Shown here: piece after piece, positions 1 through 8,835 of the stretch
How positions within the stretch are numbered: the stretch's first letter is position 1
Layout of the letters: each line of letters begins with the position of its first letter
From: Comamonas terrae
GTDB lineage: Bacteria > Pseudomonadota > Gammaproteobacteria > Burkholderiales > Burkholderiaceae_C
Direction: 5' to 3'
Assembly: GCF_001544075.1 (NCBI RefSeq)
Contig: NZ_BCNT01000003.1
Span: 585,042 to 649,041, forward strand
DNA: 64,000 bases
The notes under the pieces: generated by a model
Databases searched by the model: none
What the model saw: only the letters and a program-made list of their open reading frames with translations
What the model was told of the DNA's origin: nothing
Translations under genes and position numbers: made by a program

Positions 1-1386
1 GAGCGCCGCCAGAAGTACCGCGGCCCGGAAAAGTTCATCGCCCTGCCCACCAACCCGCAGGAACTCGAAGACGCCATCGACGATGCGCTGGCCAACCACC
101 CCGACAACGGGGACGTGATCGCGGCCGTGGTGCTCGATGCCTCGCCCCGCAGGATCATCGCCGCGCGCGCCGACGGCGAACATTTCGAGATCACGGGCGA
201 AGGCCTCAAGCCGGCCGAGTCGGGCCTGAGCCCCAAGGCCCCGCCCAACATCAAGATCCGCCCCGGCGCCATCATCCGTGCGGTCAAGACGCCCAAGGGC
301 ACATGGGAGATCACCCAGCTGCCCGAGGTGGAAGGCGCCTTCGTCGCAATGGTGCCGCAGACCGGTGCCATCCGTGCGCTGGTCGGCGGCTTCGACTTCG
401 AAAAGAACAAGTTCAACCACGTCACCCAGGCCTGGCGCCAGCCGGGCTCCAGCTTCAAGCCGTTCATCTACTCGGCAGCGCTGGAAAAGGGCTTCTCGCC
501 GGCCACCATGATCAACGACGCGCCAATCTTCTTCGGCTCGTCGGTCACAGGGGGCCAGCCCTGGGAGCCCAAGAACTACGACGGCCGCTATGACGGCCCC
601 ATGACCATGCGCACGGGCCTGAACAAGTCCAAGAACATGATCTCCATCCGCCTGCTGCAGGCCGTCGGGCCCAAGCAGGGACAGGAATGGGCCACGCGCT
701 TCGGCTTCGAGGCCTCCAAGCAGCCGGCCTATCTGACCATGGCCCTGGGCGCCGGCTCCGTGACGCCCTTGCAGATGGCCGCCGGCTACTCGGTATTCGC
801 CAATGGCGGCCACCGCGTCAACCCCTGGCTCATCGCCAAGGTCGTGGACCACAAGGGGCGCATTCTTTCCGAGTTCACGCCCCCGCCGGTCAATGACCTG
901 CCCCAGGCCATCCCGGCGCGCAACGCCTTCGTCATGGACACGCTGCTCAACGACGTGGCCCGCGTGGGCACCGCGGCGCGCGCCCAGGCCACGCTCAAGC
1001 GTCCCGACCTCTACGGCAAGACGGGCACGACCAATGACTCCGTGGATGCCTGGTTTGCCGGCTTCCAGCCCACGCTGGCGGCCGTATCCTGGATCGGCTA
1101 CGACACGCCGCGCAACCTGGGCTCGCGCGAAACCGGCGGCGGCCTGAGCCTGCCGATCTGGATCAGCTTCATGCAGCATGCGCTCAAGGGCGTGCCGGTG
1201 GCCGAGATGCCCGTTCCGCCCGGCGTGGTCAGCATGGGCGGCGATTGGTACTACGAGGAAAATGCCCGCAACGGCGGCGTCACCAGCCTGGGCATGGAAG
1301 GCAGCGACACCAATGCGGCCGCCGGAGCCACTCCGCCGCCGCCGGCCGAGGAACGCAGCCGCATCCTGGACCTGTTCCGCAACTGA
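1..1386 (+). CDS. mrcA: Penicillin-binding protein 1A, C-terminal part (5' end outside window)
   Basis: C-terminal part of a class A penicillin-binding protein, the inner-membrane enzyme that polymerises and crosslinks peptidoglycan in the periplasm. The frame is open from base 1, so the membrane anchor and glycosyltransferase domain lie upstream; 461 residues remain. An OB-like insert (about fragment residues 38-112) precedes the transpeptidase domain. All three active-site motifs are visible: SSFK (first Ser codon at 448-450, the usual acylated serine), SKN (628-636) and KTGT (from 1018). The gene ends in a Pro-rich tail and is closed by a strong terminator. Family and activity are secure; the 1A rather than 1B assignment rests on the OB insert and on the neighbouring cyaY/lptM order seen in betaproteobacteria. 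Confidence 0.93.
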   Translation, partial: ERRQKYRGPEKFIALPTNPQELEDAIDDALANHPDNGDVIAAVVLDASPRRIIAARADGEHFEITGEGLKPAESGLSPKAPPNIKIRPGAIIRAVKTPKGTWEITQLPEVEGAFVAMVPQTGAIRALVGGFDFEKNKFNHVTQAWRQPGSSFKPFIYSAALEKGFSPATMINDAPIFFGSSVTGGQPWEPKNYDGRYDGPMTMRTGLNKSKNMISIRLLQAVGPKQGQEWATRFGFEASKQPAYLTMALGAGSVTPLQMAAGYSVFANGGHRVNPWLIAKVVDHKGRILSEFTPPPVNDLPQAIPARNAFVMDTLLNDVARVGTAARAQATLKRPDLYGKTGTTNDSVDAWFAGFQPTLAAVSWIGYDTPRNLGSRETGGGLSLPIWISFMQHALKGVPVAEMPVPPGVVSMGGDWYYEENARNGGVTSLGMEGSDTNAAAGATPPPPAEERSRILDLFRN

Positions 1387-1408
1387 TCACGGACAGCCAG
1401 ATGCAAGA

Positions 1409-1436
1409 AAGCCTGCTCCCTGCGAGCAGGCTTTTT
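1409..1436 (+). terminator. Rho-independent terminator after mrcA
   Basis: Perfect 10-bp stem (1409-1418 with 1424-1433), 5-nt loop, then a short T-run. It also faces the end of cyaY, which converges from the right. Confidence 0.85.
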
Positions 1437-1483
1437 CATTTTCCGGCCAGACTCCCACGCCGCCCACGGCTGCGGCAGCGGAG

Positions 1484-1822
1484 TCAGAGCGCCTTGAATT
1501 CGAGCTTCAGGCCGGATTGCTCCGTGGCATAGCTGCTCAGGTTGGCAAAGAACTCGCCGGCGCCCTTGGTGTCCACCCAGGCATTCTGCGCGGCATCGAA
1601 ACGGTAATGGAAGCCGCCGGCCCGGGCCGCCAGCCAGATCTCGTGCAAAGGCTTTTGCTGATTGATCACAATCTGGCTGCGGTTGCCAAACACCAGGGTC
1701 ACCATGCCGCCCACGCGCTGGGCATCGATGTCGGCATCGGTTTCGTCGTTGATGCGGTCGCAGCATTGCTCCACAGCCAAAAGCAGCTGCTCCGCGCGGT
1801 CCAGGTATTCAAGGTCAGTCAT
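1484..1822 (-). CDS. cyaY: Frataxin-like iron donor CyaY
   Basis: A 112-residue protein of the bacterial frataxin family, a cytosolic iron-binding protein that modulates iron-sulfur cluster assembly by the Isc system. Length matches the family (about 105-110 residues). The acidic N-terminal helix ([10 protein letters not shown], later DETDADID) and the hydrophobic strands with a conserved Q-I-V-I-N-x-Q core are recognisable. The start chosen, ATG at 1820-1822, gives the usual MTDLEY-type beginning; an upstream in-frame start would add ten atypical residues. It is divergent from lptM with only 12 bp between the two start codons, so their promoters must overlap each other's coding regions. The cyaY/lptM divergence is also found in Escherichia coli. 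Confidence 0.9.
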   Translation of the reverse strand: MTDLEYLDRAEQLLLAVEQCCDRINDETDADIDAQRVGGMVTLVFGNRSQIVINQQKPLHEIWLAARAGGFHYRFDAAQNAWVDTKGAGEFFANLSSYATEQSGLKLEFKAL

Positions 1823-1834
1823 TACAATTCGCAC

Positions 1835-2086
1835 ATGTTGAAAGCCCCTCAAATTCTAGTCAGGAGCATTGCCCTTGCGGCCTGTGCGGCGTCCCTGGCC
1901 CTGCTGGCCGGCTGCGGGCAGAAGGGCCCGCTGTTCCTGCCCACCGATCCGGCGGCCCGCGACCGTGCAACGCTGCCCGAGTCGCTCGGCATCTCCCGCA
2001 AGCCTGCCCCCGCGACCCGGCAGATGCCCCAGGACGATACACCGGCAGATATGCCGGCCGATGCCGACGCCCCGGCCAAGCCCTGA
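1835..2086 (+). CDS. lptM: LptM-type small outer-membrane lipoprotein
   Basis: An 83-residue lipoprotein of the LptM (YifL) family, which helps mature the LptDE lipopolysaccharide translocon in the outer membrane. A hydrophobic signal sequence leads to the lipobox LLAGC with the lipidated Cys at residue 27, followed directly by GQKGPLFLP, the hallmark of this family. The remaining tail is Pro/Ala/Asp-rich and probably disordered. The ATG at 1835 is the only start that leaves a normal signal-peptide length. In many betaproteobacteria lptM is followed by lysA; here no lysA follows, and the next gene is an unrelated metallo-beta-lactamase-fold protein. Confidence 0.88.
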   Translation: MLKAPQILVRSIALAACAASLALLAGCGQKGPLFLPTDPAARDRATLPESLGISRKPAPATRQMPQDDTPADMPADADAPAKP

Positions 2087-2189
2087 TCGCGGCTGCCGCC
2101 GGCGCGGTGTGCGCCGGTTGATGCAGGTCAATGCCGTCTGCGGGTTTGCCCCCTAGAGTGCGGGCATCTTGTCCTTTGGCAAACCCGCC

Positions 2190-3020
2190 ATGCCCATAGA
2201 GCTCTACCGCGATAAGCACCACATCTGCCTGATGTTCACCGACCTGATCGAGGAAGACGGTCAGGCCATCCAGGCCAACCAGTTCCTGATCGTGGACCAT
2301 GGCATGGGCGCCATCATCGACCCGGGCGGCAACCTCGCGTTCAACGAGCTGTTCATGGGCATGTCGCGCCACTTTCCGCCGCAAAAGCTCGCCTACCTGA
2401 TCGCCTCGCACGCGGACCCGGACATCATCGCCTCGCTGGACCGCTGGATGACTTCCACCCAGGCCCAGCTCGTCATCTCGCGCATCTGGGAGCGCTTCGC
2501 ACCGCACTTCACCAAAGTGGGCAAGACGGAGAACCGCGTCATCGGCGTGCCCGATGCCGGCGGCCGGCTGCCGCTGGGCAACAGCGAACTGCTGCTGCTG
2601 CCGGCCCATTTCCTGCATGCCGAGGGCAATTTCCACTTCTACGACCCCGTCAGCCGCATCCTTTTCACGGGCGACCTGGGCGTGTCGCTCACCACCGGAG
2701 CCCAAGCGCAGCGCCCGGTCACCGACCTGATGCCGCATATCGCGCGCATGGAAGGCTTTCACCGGCGCTACATGGTCTCCAACAAGATCCTGCGGCTGTG
2801 GGTACAGATGGCGCGCCAGCTGCCGATCGACATGATCGTCCCCCAGCACGGGGCGCCCATCATGGGCCAGCAGGCCATAGCCGACCTGTTCAACTGGCTC
2901 GAAGGCCTGCAGTGCGGCATCGACCTGTTCGACCAGCGCGCCTACCAGTTGCCCACCGCCCAGATCGATCCTGCCACGCGCCAGGTGCGGCCGCCGCTGC
3001 GGGCCGTGGCCGGCGCCTGA
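2190..3020 (+). CDS. MBL-fold diiron protein, ODP-like (oxygen-binding)
   Basis: A 276-residue metallo-beta-lactamase-fold protein that resembles the ODP (oxygen-binding diiron protein) group rather than hydrolytic lactamases. The usual HxHxDH metal motif is replaced by H74-A-D76-P-D78. Further likely ligands are H140/H143 (PAHFLHAEGN), D162 (TGDLG) and H220 (PQHG). In flavodiiron-related proteins this pattern builds a non-haem diiron site, but no flavodoxin domain is present here. A redox or oxygen-sensing role is therefore inference. The ATG at 2190 was preferred over an upstream TTG because the extra seven residues look like leader sequence; neither has a strong ribosome site. The gene converges on msrQ with 12 bp between stops. 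Confidence 0.75.
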   Translation: MPIELYRDKHHICLMFTDLIEEDGQAIQANQFLIVDHGMGAIIDPGGNLAFNELFMGMSRHFPPQKLAYLIASHADPDIIASLDRWMTSTQAQLVISRIWERFAPHFTKVGKTENRVIGVPDAGGRLPLGNSELLLLPAHFLHAEGNFHFYDPVSRILFTGDLGVSLTTGAQAQRPVTDLMPHIARMEGFHRRYMVSNKILRLWVQMARQLPIDMIVPQHGAPIMGQQAIADLFNWLEGLQCGIDLFDQRAYQLPTAQIDPATRQVRPPLRAVAGA

Positions 3021-3032
3021 GCGTGCGGCCGG

Positions 3033-3659
3033 TCAGGCCGGCCTCGCCCGGGCCGGGCGCATCGCCTGCCAGACACGCCACAGCATCAGCAGGCCGAGGA
3101 TGGCCGCATAGAGCGCCACCTCGGCAAAATTGTTCTTGCCCGCACGCATCCAGAAAAAGTGCAGCAACGCCAGCGGCACGACCACATAGACGGCGCGGTG
3201 CAGCCACTGCCAGCGCCTGCCGCCCAGGGCCTTGAGCACGAACTTGGGAGAGGTCGCGGCCAGCACCGTGAGCAGCAGCCAGGTCAGAAAGCCCACGAGG
3301 ATGAAGGGCCGCTTGGGAATGTCGGCCACGATATCGTCCCACTCCAGCCCCATGTCGAACCAGGCATAGCACAGCAGGTGCAGGCAGGCATAGAAGAACA
3401 CGTACAGACCGAGCATGCGCCTGAAACGCGCCAGCACCGGCAGGCCGAAGAACTGGCGCAGCGGCGTGACGGCCAGGACGATGCACAGAAAACGCAAGGT
3501 CCAGTCCCCGGTTTTGCGCAGCAGCGCTTCCGCAGGGTTCGCGCCCAGCGTATTGGCCACGGCGCCATTGAGCAGCCAGGCAAAAGGCAGCAGGCACAGC
3601 ACGAACAGCAGCGGCTTGACCCAGGGCCGCAGCAGCTGCTTTTGCAAGAACACGCTCAT
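3033..3659 (-). CDS. msrQ: MsrQ, haem-binding membrane subunit of the MsrPQ system
   Basis: A 208-residue integral membrane cytochrome (formerly YedZ) that passes electrons from the quinone pool to the periplasmic methionine sulfoxide reductase MsrP. About six membrane helices and several His residues suited to haem b binding are visible, for example in YACLHLL and WLHRAVYVV. The ATG at 3657-3659 is preceded by a GAGAGGA ribosome site; a longer frame extends upstream but adds a basic, non-conserved stretch. msrP lies just upstream on the same strand. The 214-bp gap between them is unusually wide for this pair and contains a perfect 8-bp hairpin (3733-3754) without a T-run. Confidence 0.92.
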   Translation of the reverse strand: MSVFLQKQLLRPWVKPLLFVLCLLPFAWLLNGAVANTLGANPAEALLRKTGDWTLRFLCIVLAVTPLRQFFGLPVLARFRRMLGLYVFFYACLHLLCYAWFDMGLEWDDIVADIPKRPFILVGFLTWLLLTVLAATSPKFVLKALGGRRWQWLHRAVYVVVPLALLHFFWMRAGKNNFAEVALYAAILGLLMLWRVWQAMRPARARPA

Positions 3660-3873
3660 GATCCTCTCGCGCCGCGACAGCAGCTTTGCGGGATGGGATG
3701 CAAGGGAAAGGCCCCCCGCTCGCAACACCGCAGCAATAGCCGCAGCGCTATTGCGAGGACTTGCAACGCCGCAGACTGCCCTTCACCCGGGCGGCCGCAA
3801 AGCCACCGTTCCGAAGGGCTGGAGCGTTGCCAACGCGGCTGCGTAGAGATCATGAGCAGTTCTAAGGCCCGCA

Positions 3874-4869
3874 TCAGTAGAACTTCTTCAGATCCATGCC
3901 CGCGTAGAGCTGCGCCACCTGGTCGCCATAGCCATTGAACAGCAGCGTCTTGCGCTTTTTGGCGAACAGGCCGTCCTCGCCGATGCGCCGCTCCGTGGCC
4001 TGGCTCCAGCGCGGATGCGGCACATCGGGATTCACGTTGGAATAGAAGCCGTACTCGTTGCGAGCAGCCTTGTTCCAGGCCGTTCCAGGCTCCTTGTCGG
4101 TCAGGCGTATGGCCACGAGGCTCTTGGCGCTCTTGAAGCCGTATTTCCACGGCACCACCAGCCGCAGCGGCGCGCCGTTCTGGTTGGGCAGCACCTCGCC
4201 GTACATGCCGAAGGCCAGCAGCGTGAGGGGATGCATGGCTTCGTCCAGGCGCAGGCCTTCGGTATACGGCCAGTCCAGCACGCGGCTGTCCAGGCCGGGC
4301 ATCTGCGCCTTGTCGGCCAGGGTGACGAACTCCACGTACTTGGCGCTGCCCAGCGGCTGCACCTTCCTGAGCAGTTCGGAGAGCGAATAGCCTATCCACG
4401 GAATCACCATGGACCAGCCCTCCACGCAGCGCAGCCGGTAGATGCGCTCCTCCTGCGGCGCCAGCTTGAGCAGCGCATCGATATCGAGGGTCTGGGGGTG
4501 CTGCACCAGCCCTTCGACCTTGACGGTCCAGGGCCGGGGCTTGAGCGTGTGCGCATGGCGGGCCGGGTCGCTCTTGTCCAGGCCGAACTCGTAGTAGTTG
4601 TTGTAGCTCGTGGCGTCGGCGTAGCTGGTCGTGCGCTCCATGCTCACGGCGCCCGCCACCTTGCTAGGAACGCCGACCAGGGCCGCCAGCTTGCCGGGCC
4701 GCTCGGTGGCCGCCATGGCATTGCGGGCGGCCCAGCCGGCCAGCACGGCACCGGCCGCGCCGCCCGCCATGGCCTGCAGCAGCGCGCGGCGCTGCTGGTA
4801 TACGGATTGCGGCGTGATCTCGCTGCTCAGACGATGTTGAAAGCCCTGGCTGTGGTCACGTATCAGCAT
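3874..4869 (-). CDS. msrP: MsrP, periplasmic molybdopterin methionine sulfoxide reductase
   Basis: Catalytic subunit (formerly YedY) of the system that repairs oxidised methionine in periplasmic proteins using electrons from MsrQ. The 331-residue sequence begins with a Tat-type signal (twin Arg at residues 27-28, then a hydrophobic stretch ending near A53), as expected for a folded molybdenum enzyme. The oxidoreductase molybdopterin domain follows, with the conserved molybdenum ligand Cys at position 148 (RLRCVEGWS). Full family length, with no missing segment. It precedes msrQ on the same strand and probably shares its transcript. Immediately upstream lies a long inverted repeat that separates it from ccsA. 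Confidence 0.93.
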   Translation of the reverse strand: MLIRDHSQGFQHRLSSEITPQSVYQQRRALLQAMAGGAAGAVLAGWAARNAMAATERPGKLAALVGVPSKVAGAVSMERTTSYADATSYNNYYEFGLDKSDPARHAHTLKPRPWTVKVEGLVQHPQTLDIDALLKLAPQEERIYRLRCVEGWSMVIPWIGYSLSELLRKVQPLGSAKYVEFVTLADKAQMPGLDSRVLDWPYTEGLRLDEAMHPLTLLAFGMYGEVLPNQNGAPLRLVVPWKYGFKSAKSLVAIRLTDKEPGTAWNKAARNEYGFYSNVNPDVPHPRWSQATERRIGEDGLFAKKRKTLLFNGYGDQVAQLYAGMDLKKFY

Positions 4870-4995
4870 TGCGCAACTCCGTGGATGAGGTGGGGAAGCC
4901 CGCCATCATGCCGGCATGGCATGAAACGACGAAGCCGCTGCAGCTTCAGACAGCGGCCGGGCCGGCAAAGTTCCTTGGCAACGCCCGGCAATATG

Positions 4996-5087
4996 AAAAA
5001 AGGAGCTGCCTGCGCTTTCCAATTCATGATATCGAAGGGATTTCACCTCGATATCCATGAAATGGAGGCGCCAGCAGCTCCGTTTTT
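4996..5087. repeat. Long imperfect inverted repeat, terminator-like, possibly nested palindromes
   Basis: A single 92-base hairpin can be drawn here: outer arms GGAGCTG (5002-5008) with CAGCTCC (5075-5081), inner arms 5023-5035 with 5048-5061 (one bulge), loop 5036-5047. An A-run starts the left end and a T-run follows the right end, so it can serve as a terminator for ccsA on the minus strand and possibly in the other direction. The outer arms resemble the AGCT...GCGCTT palindrome family found elsewhere in the window, with a second palindrome (GATATCGA/TCGATATC) placed in the centre. Confidence 0.7.
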
Positions 5088-5103
5088 GGAAGCAACCTGC
5101 GTC

Positions 5104-6450
5104 TTACAGTTCGCCGTAGCTGTGCAGGCCCGAGAGGAACATGTTCACGCCCAGGAAGGCAAAGGTCGTCACCACCAGGCCGGCCAGCGCCCACCAGGCC
5201 GACACCGTGCCGCGCAGCCCCTTCATGAGGCGCATGTGCAGCCAGGCCGCGTAGTTGAGCCAGACAATGAGCGCCCAGGTTTCCTTGGGGTCCCAGCTCC
5301 AGTAGCCGCCCCAGGCCTCGGCTGCCCACAGCGCGCCCAGCACCGTGGCGATGGTGAAGAAGGCAAAGCCCACGGCAATGGCCTTGTACATCAGGTCGTC
5401 CAGCACCTCGAAGGACGGCAGGCGGGTGGCGATGCGCTTGCGGCCCAGCAGAATGCCGGCCACGATCAGCGCCGAGATGCCGAAATACACCATCCAGTAG
5501 CTGCTGCCCTTGTCGGCGGCCCCCTGGCGGAACACGATGGGCTCGAAGCACAGCACCACGCCCAGCAGCCACAGCGGCGCGAGCTTGTACCAGCGGGTTT
5601 CGCCGGCCTGCTGCTTGATCAGGTAGGCAAAGGCCACCATGGCCGACAGGGCGAAAGTGCCGTAACCGATGAAGTTGGCCGGCACGTGCAGCTTCATCCA
5701 CCAGCTCTTGAGCGCCGGCACCAGCGGCTGGATCTCGTAGGCCTGGCGCTCCACCGTGTACCACAGCAGAAAGCCCACGGCCGCGCTGACCACCAGCATC
5801 ACGAAGCCGCCGAGCGCACGCGTCCCGTAGTGCTCCTCGAAGTACAGGTAGAAGATAGCCGTCATCCAGCAAAACAGCACGAACACCTCATAGAGGTTGC
5901 TGACGGGAATGTGGCCGATGTCCGGCCCCATCACGTAGCTCTCGTACCAGCGCACCATGGTGCCGATCAGGGCCATGGTGACGGCCAGCCAGACCAGGCG
6001 CGATCCCAGCAGCGACATGGTGGAGCTTTCGCCCTTGGCGAACATGCCGATCCAGTAGAACACGGTGCTGATGAAGAACACCACGCTCATCCACAGGATG
6101 GCGGACTGGCTGGACAGAAAGTACTTGAGGCCGAACACGGTTTCCGAGCGCGCCAGATCGGCTCCCTCCGGCCCCTGGTACAGGCCGATGGCCAGCAGCG
6201 CCATCACGACCACCCCCAGCATCAGCGCGCGCAAGGGGCGCCAGAACCAGCCCAGCCAGATCATGCCGGGGATGGAGGCCAGCAAAATGCCTTTCTCGTA
6301 CACGTCCATATAGGCCGCGTAGCGCTGCAGCGCATAGCCCAGGCCCACGGCCACCACGACCGCGAACAGCCAGTCCAGCCAGTTGCGGCGCGCGAAATAG
6401 CCTTCGTTCAGAGTCAGGGTCGTGTTCGTTCTTGTCGTGACGGTATTCAT
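5104..6450 (-). CDS. ccsA: CcsA, cytochrome c haem lyase subunit (System II)
   Basis: A 448-residue polytopic membrane protein that, with CcsB, exports haem and attaches it to apocytochrome c in the periplasm. The diagnostic Trp-rich WWD segment is clear near the C-terminus (WGGYWSWDPKETWALI), followed by the haem-ligand-type His in LNYAAWLHMR. Ten or so hydrophobic helices are spread along the chain. The start ATG (6448-6450) overlaps the ccsB stop by four bases (ATGA), indicating translational coupling; a longer frame upstream lies inside ccsB and was rejected. The downstream cytochrome c4 product is a natural client. Confidence 0.93.
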   Translation of the reverse strand: MNTVTTRTNTTLTLNEGYFARRNWLDWLFAVVVAVGLGYALQRYAAYMDVYEKGILLASIPGMIWLGWFWRPLRALMLGVVVMALLAIGLYQGPEGADLARSETVFGLKYFLSSQSAILWMSVVFFISTVFYWIGMFAKGESSTMSLLGSRLVWLAVTMALIGTMVRWYESYVMGPDIGHIPVSNLYEVFVLFCWMTAIFYLYFEEHYGTRALGGFVMLVVSAAVGFLLWYTVERQAYEIQPLVPALKSWWMKLHVPANFIGYGTFALSAMVAFAYLIKQQAGETRWYKLAPLWLLGVVLCFEPIVFRQGAADKGSSYWMVYFGISALIVAGILLGRKRIATRLPSFEVLDDLMYKAIAVGFAFFTIATVLGALWAAEAWGGYWSWDPKETWALIVWLNYAAWLHMRLMKGLRGTVSAWWALAGLVVTTFAFLGVNMFLSGLHSYGEL

Positions 6451-8624
6451 ACCGAACCTCCGGATGTCTTCTTTTCCATGGGCTTGGCCCCGATCAGCTT
6501 GTCGGCCAGCATGCCGAACTCGCGGTCGCCGTCCAGGGTCTTGCGGTTGGTGGACAGGGCCATGCTGGCGTGGCAGCCGCCATCGCGCGGCGTCAGCCAG
6601 ATCCACAGGCGCCGGTCACGCACGTACAGCATGGCGAACACGCCGATGATCAGCAAGGCGCAGCCCAGATACACCACGTTCTTGCCAGGGGCTCGCGCCA
6701 CCTGGAACACGCTGGCCTGCACCTGCTTGAAGTCCTGCAGCATGAACACCAGCGGTACGGGATAGAACTGGGCATCGCTGAGCGAGAACACCGCCTGGGT
6801 CATGAAGGCCTGCGTCTTTTCGCTGGCGTCCAGGGGCTTGTGGCCCGCCTGCTCGCGCACCTGCTGCGCCAGCTCGAACAGCACGCCGTTGAGGATGCGC
6901 ACCAGCACTTCGCCGGCACGCTCGCGCTCGGCCTCGGGCACGTTGGACTCCATGAAATCCGACAGCGCCTGCAACCCGCCCAGCGGCTTGCCGTTCGGGC
7001 CCTTGCGCTGGCCCTCACCCTTGCCCGCGAACAGCTCCAGCGCCTTGAGCGCCGACTGGGTCAGCGGTTCGGCCAGCTCGGGCCGGGAAGCATCCACGGC
7101 CTTCTTCACATAGGCGCGCGCGGCCTTCTCGCCCATGGCGGGATCCTGCATGGCGGTGCGCAGGCGCATGAAGGTGTCCAGCGTGCCTTCGGGATCGGCG
7201 GGGATGCGCAGATAGCGCATCGGGTCGGCCTGGTTCTCGCGCAGGCCCAGCAGGAAAACGGGCTGGCCGTCGCCCATGTCCACGGGCAGCATGTAATTCT
7301 GGAATTCGCGCGCCTGGCCGGCCGCGTCGCGCAGCTTGTAGCTCACGCTGGGGCCGATGTTGCGCAAATCCTTTTTGCCATTGGTCTTGTGGGCCGCCCC
7401 CAGCCGGTCCTCGATGGACTGCTTGAGGTTGACCTTGCGCACATCGGCGCCCTGGCTGTTGTTGTCGCCGAAGTTCTCCACGTTGATGGTGCGCAGGCCC
7501 GTGAATTCCAGGGTGACCTTGTCCTGGCGGCCATCGGCGCCTTGCTTGGTGAAGACCGTGGAGCTGCCGATCATGCCTTCGACATCGAAGGCCTTTTCCG
7601 CGCTGTCCAGCGGCACGGCATGCAGCTTGACGGTGGAGCCGCCGTCGTCGAAGCTGGACTGGTAGATCTCCACGCCCTTGTAGCTGGCCGGATGGTTGAC
7701 CTCCACGCGCTTTTCCAGCTTCTCGCCGGTCTCGCGGTCGTGGATCACGATGTCGCTGGCAAACAGCTTGGGCATGCCCGTGGAGTAGTACTCCACGATG
7801 AATTTCTTGAGCTCCACCGAAAACGGCAGTTCCTGCAGCAGGATGCCGTCGGACTGGCTCAGGATGGCCGTGCCCGACTGCGTGCCTTCGGACACCATGA
7901 GGTTGCCCCGGAAGGTGGGGTTGCGCGGCGACAGGCGGTGCTCGGGCGCCACGTCCGAGATCATGCCGCCGCCGGTATACGGCGTCTTGCCGCCCAGCAG
8001 CATCTGGGCGCGCACGATCAGGTCGCCGTCGAACAGACCGCCCAGGCAGATCAGGATGATGGCGCAGTGCGCCGCGATATAGCCGAGCTTGTTGACCGCA
8101 CCGGCCTTGGCAGCCAGCATCCAGCCCGTGCCCGGACCGGCGGCCGTGTCGCGCTGCTGCAGCTTCACCTTCCAGCCGCCCGAGGCCAGTTGCTGGCCCA
8201 GGCGCCGGGCCGCCTCTTCCGTGCTGCCCGGCACATCGCCTTCGGCGCGGTGGTGGAAGGCCTTGAGGCTTTGCTCGCGGATGTTTTCCTTGTAGGTGCG
8301 GATGTCAGCCAGGTATTTGGGCGCGTGGCGCGCCACGCACAGCGACGTGCTGACCACCAGGAAGGCCAGGATCAGCAGAAACCACCAGGCGCTGTAGACC
8401 GCGTTGAGCTTGAGCGCGAGGAACAGCTGGGCCCAGAAGGGCCCGAACTGGTTCACATAATTGGCCAGCGGCTCGTGCTGCTTGAGCACGGTGCCGATCA
8501 CCGATGCAATGCAGATCACCGTGAGCAGCGAAATCGCAAAACGCATGGACGCCAGCAGCTCCATGGCCGCGCGCACGGACGGTGAGCGGGAGGAGTCGCG
8601 TTCGCGGAAAGGGATGTCTGACAT
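6447..8624 (-). CDS. ccsB: CcsB/ResB-family cytochrome c biogenesis protein
   Basis: A 725-residue ResB-type protein, the partner of CcsA in System II cytochrome c maturation. It starts with a Ser/Arg-rich cytoplasmic tail, then membrane helices around residues 27-50 and 80-100. A third helix near residue 185 leads into a large periplasmic domain (roughly 210-660), and a last helix lies close to the C-terminus. This is the normal ResB architecture; the protein is at the long end of the family. The order cytochrome c4 - ccsB - ccsA on one strand suggests a coordinated cytochrome c module, though a strong terminator separates cytochrome c4 from ccsB. The start at MSDIPFRERD was kept because it precedes the first helix by a normal distance. 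Confidence 0.92.
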   Translation of the reverse strand: MSDIPFRERDSSRSPSVRAAMELLASMRFAISLLTVICIASVIGTVLKQHEPLANYVNQFGPFWAQLFLALKLNAVYSAWWFLLILAFLVVSTSLCVARHAPKYLADIRTYKENIREQSLKAFHHRAEGDVPGSTEEAARRLGQQLASGGWKVKLQQRDTAAGPGTGWMLAAKAGAVNKLGYIAAHCAIILICLGGLFDGDLIVRAQMLLGGKTPYTGGGMISDVAPEHRLSPRNPTFRGNLMVSEGTQSGTAILSQSDGILLQELPFSVELKKFIVEYYSTGMPKLFASDIVIHDRETGEKLEKRVEVNHPASYKGVEIYQSSFDDGGSTVKLHAVPLDSAEKAFDVEGMIGSSTVFTKQGADGRQDKVTLEFTGLRTINVENFGDNNSQGADVRKVNLKQSIEDRLGAAHKTNGKKDLRNIGPSVSYKLRDAAGQAREFQNYMLPVDMGDGQPVFLLGLRENQADPMRYLRIPADPEGTLDTFMRLRTAMQDPAMGEKAARAYVKKAVDASRPELAEPLTQSALKALELFAGKGEGQRKGPNGKPLGGLQALSDFMESNVPEAERERAGEVLVRILNGVLFELAQQVREQAGHKPLDASEKTQAFMTQAVFSLSDAQFYPVPLVFMLQDFKQVQASVFQVARAPGKNVVYLGCALLIIGVFAMLYVRDRRLWIWLTPRDGGCHASMALSTNRKTLDGDREFGMLADKLIGAKPMEKKTSGGSV

Positions 8625-8723
8625 GAACGACCGAAAAATGCCCGAATGAAAAAATGCCCCGCGTTCCCCCTGGCGTGTGGCCGCCGCCCGAGAGGCCGCC
8701 TTGGCCTTGGGCGGCCCGGCGGC

Positions 8724-8763
8724 AAAAAAAGGCGGGCCCTCTGCTTGCGCGATGGGCCCGCCT
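8724..8763 (-). terminator. Terminator of the cytochrome c4 gene
   Basis: 10-bp perfect GC-rich stem (8730-8739 with 8754-8763) and a 14-nt loop. Reading the minus strand, it is followed by seven Ts (the A-run at 8724-8730). It separates the cytochrome gene from ccsB. Confidence 0.85.
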
Positions 8764-8835
8764 GACTTTGGGATGTTGAAGCCGTGAAAGTTCCCCGGGG
8801 TTTACCCCAGGACACTTCTCCAATGAACGAAAGCT

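Noticed and set aside
4015..6765. Open frame of about 916 codons on the plus strand opposite msrP, ccsA and ccsB
   Set aside because: It mirrors the codon positions of real genes on the other strand in GC-rich DNA, is rich in His, Gln, Arg and Ala, and matches no family. The same applies to long antisense frames at 28692-32531, 18558-21083, 6570-8585 and 52722-55961.
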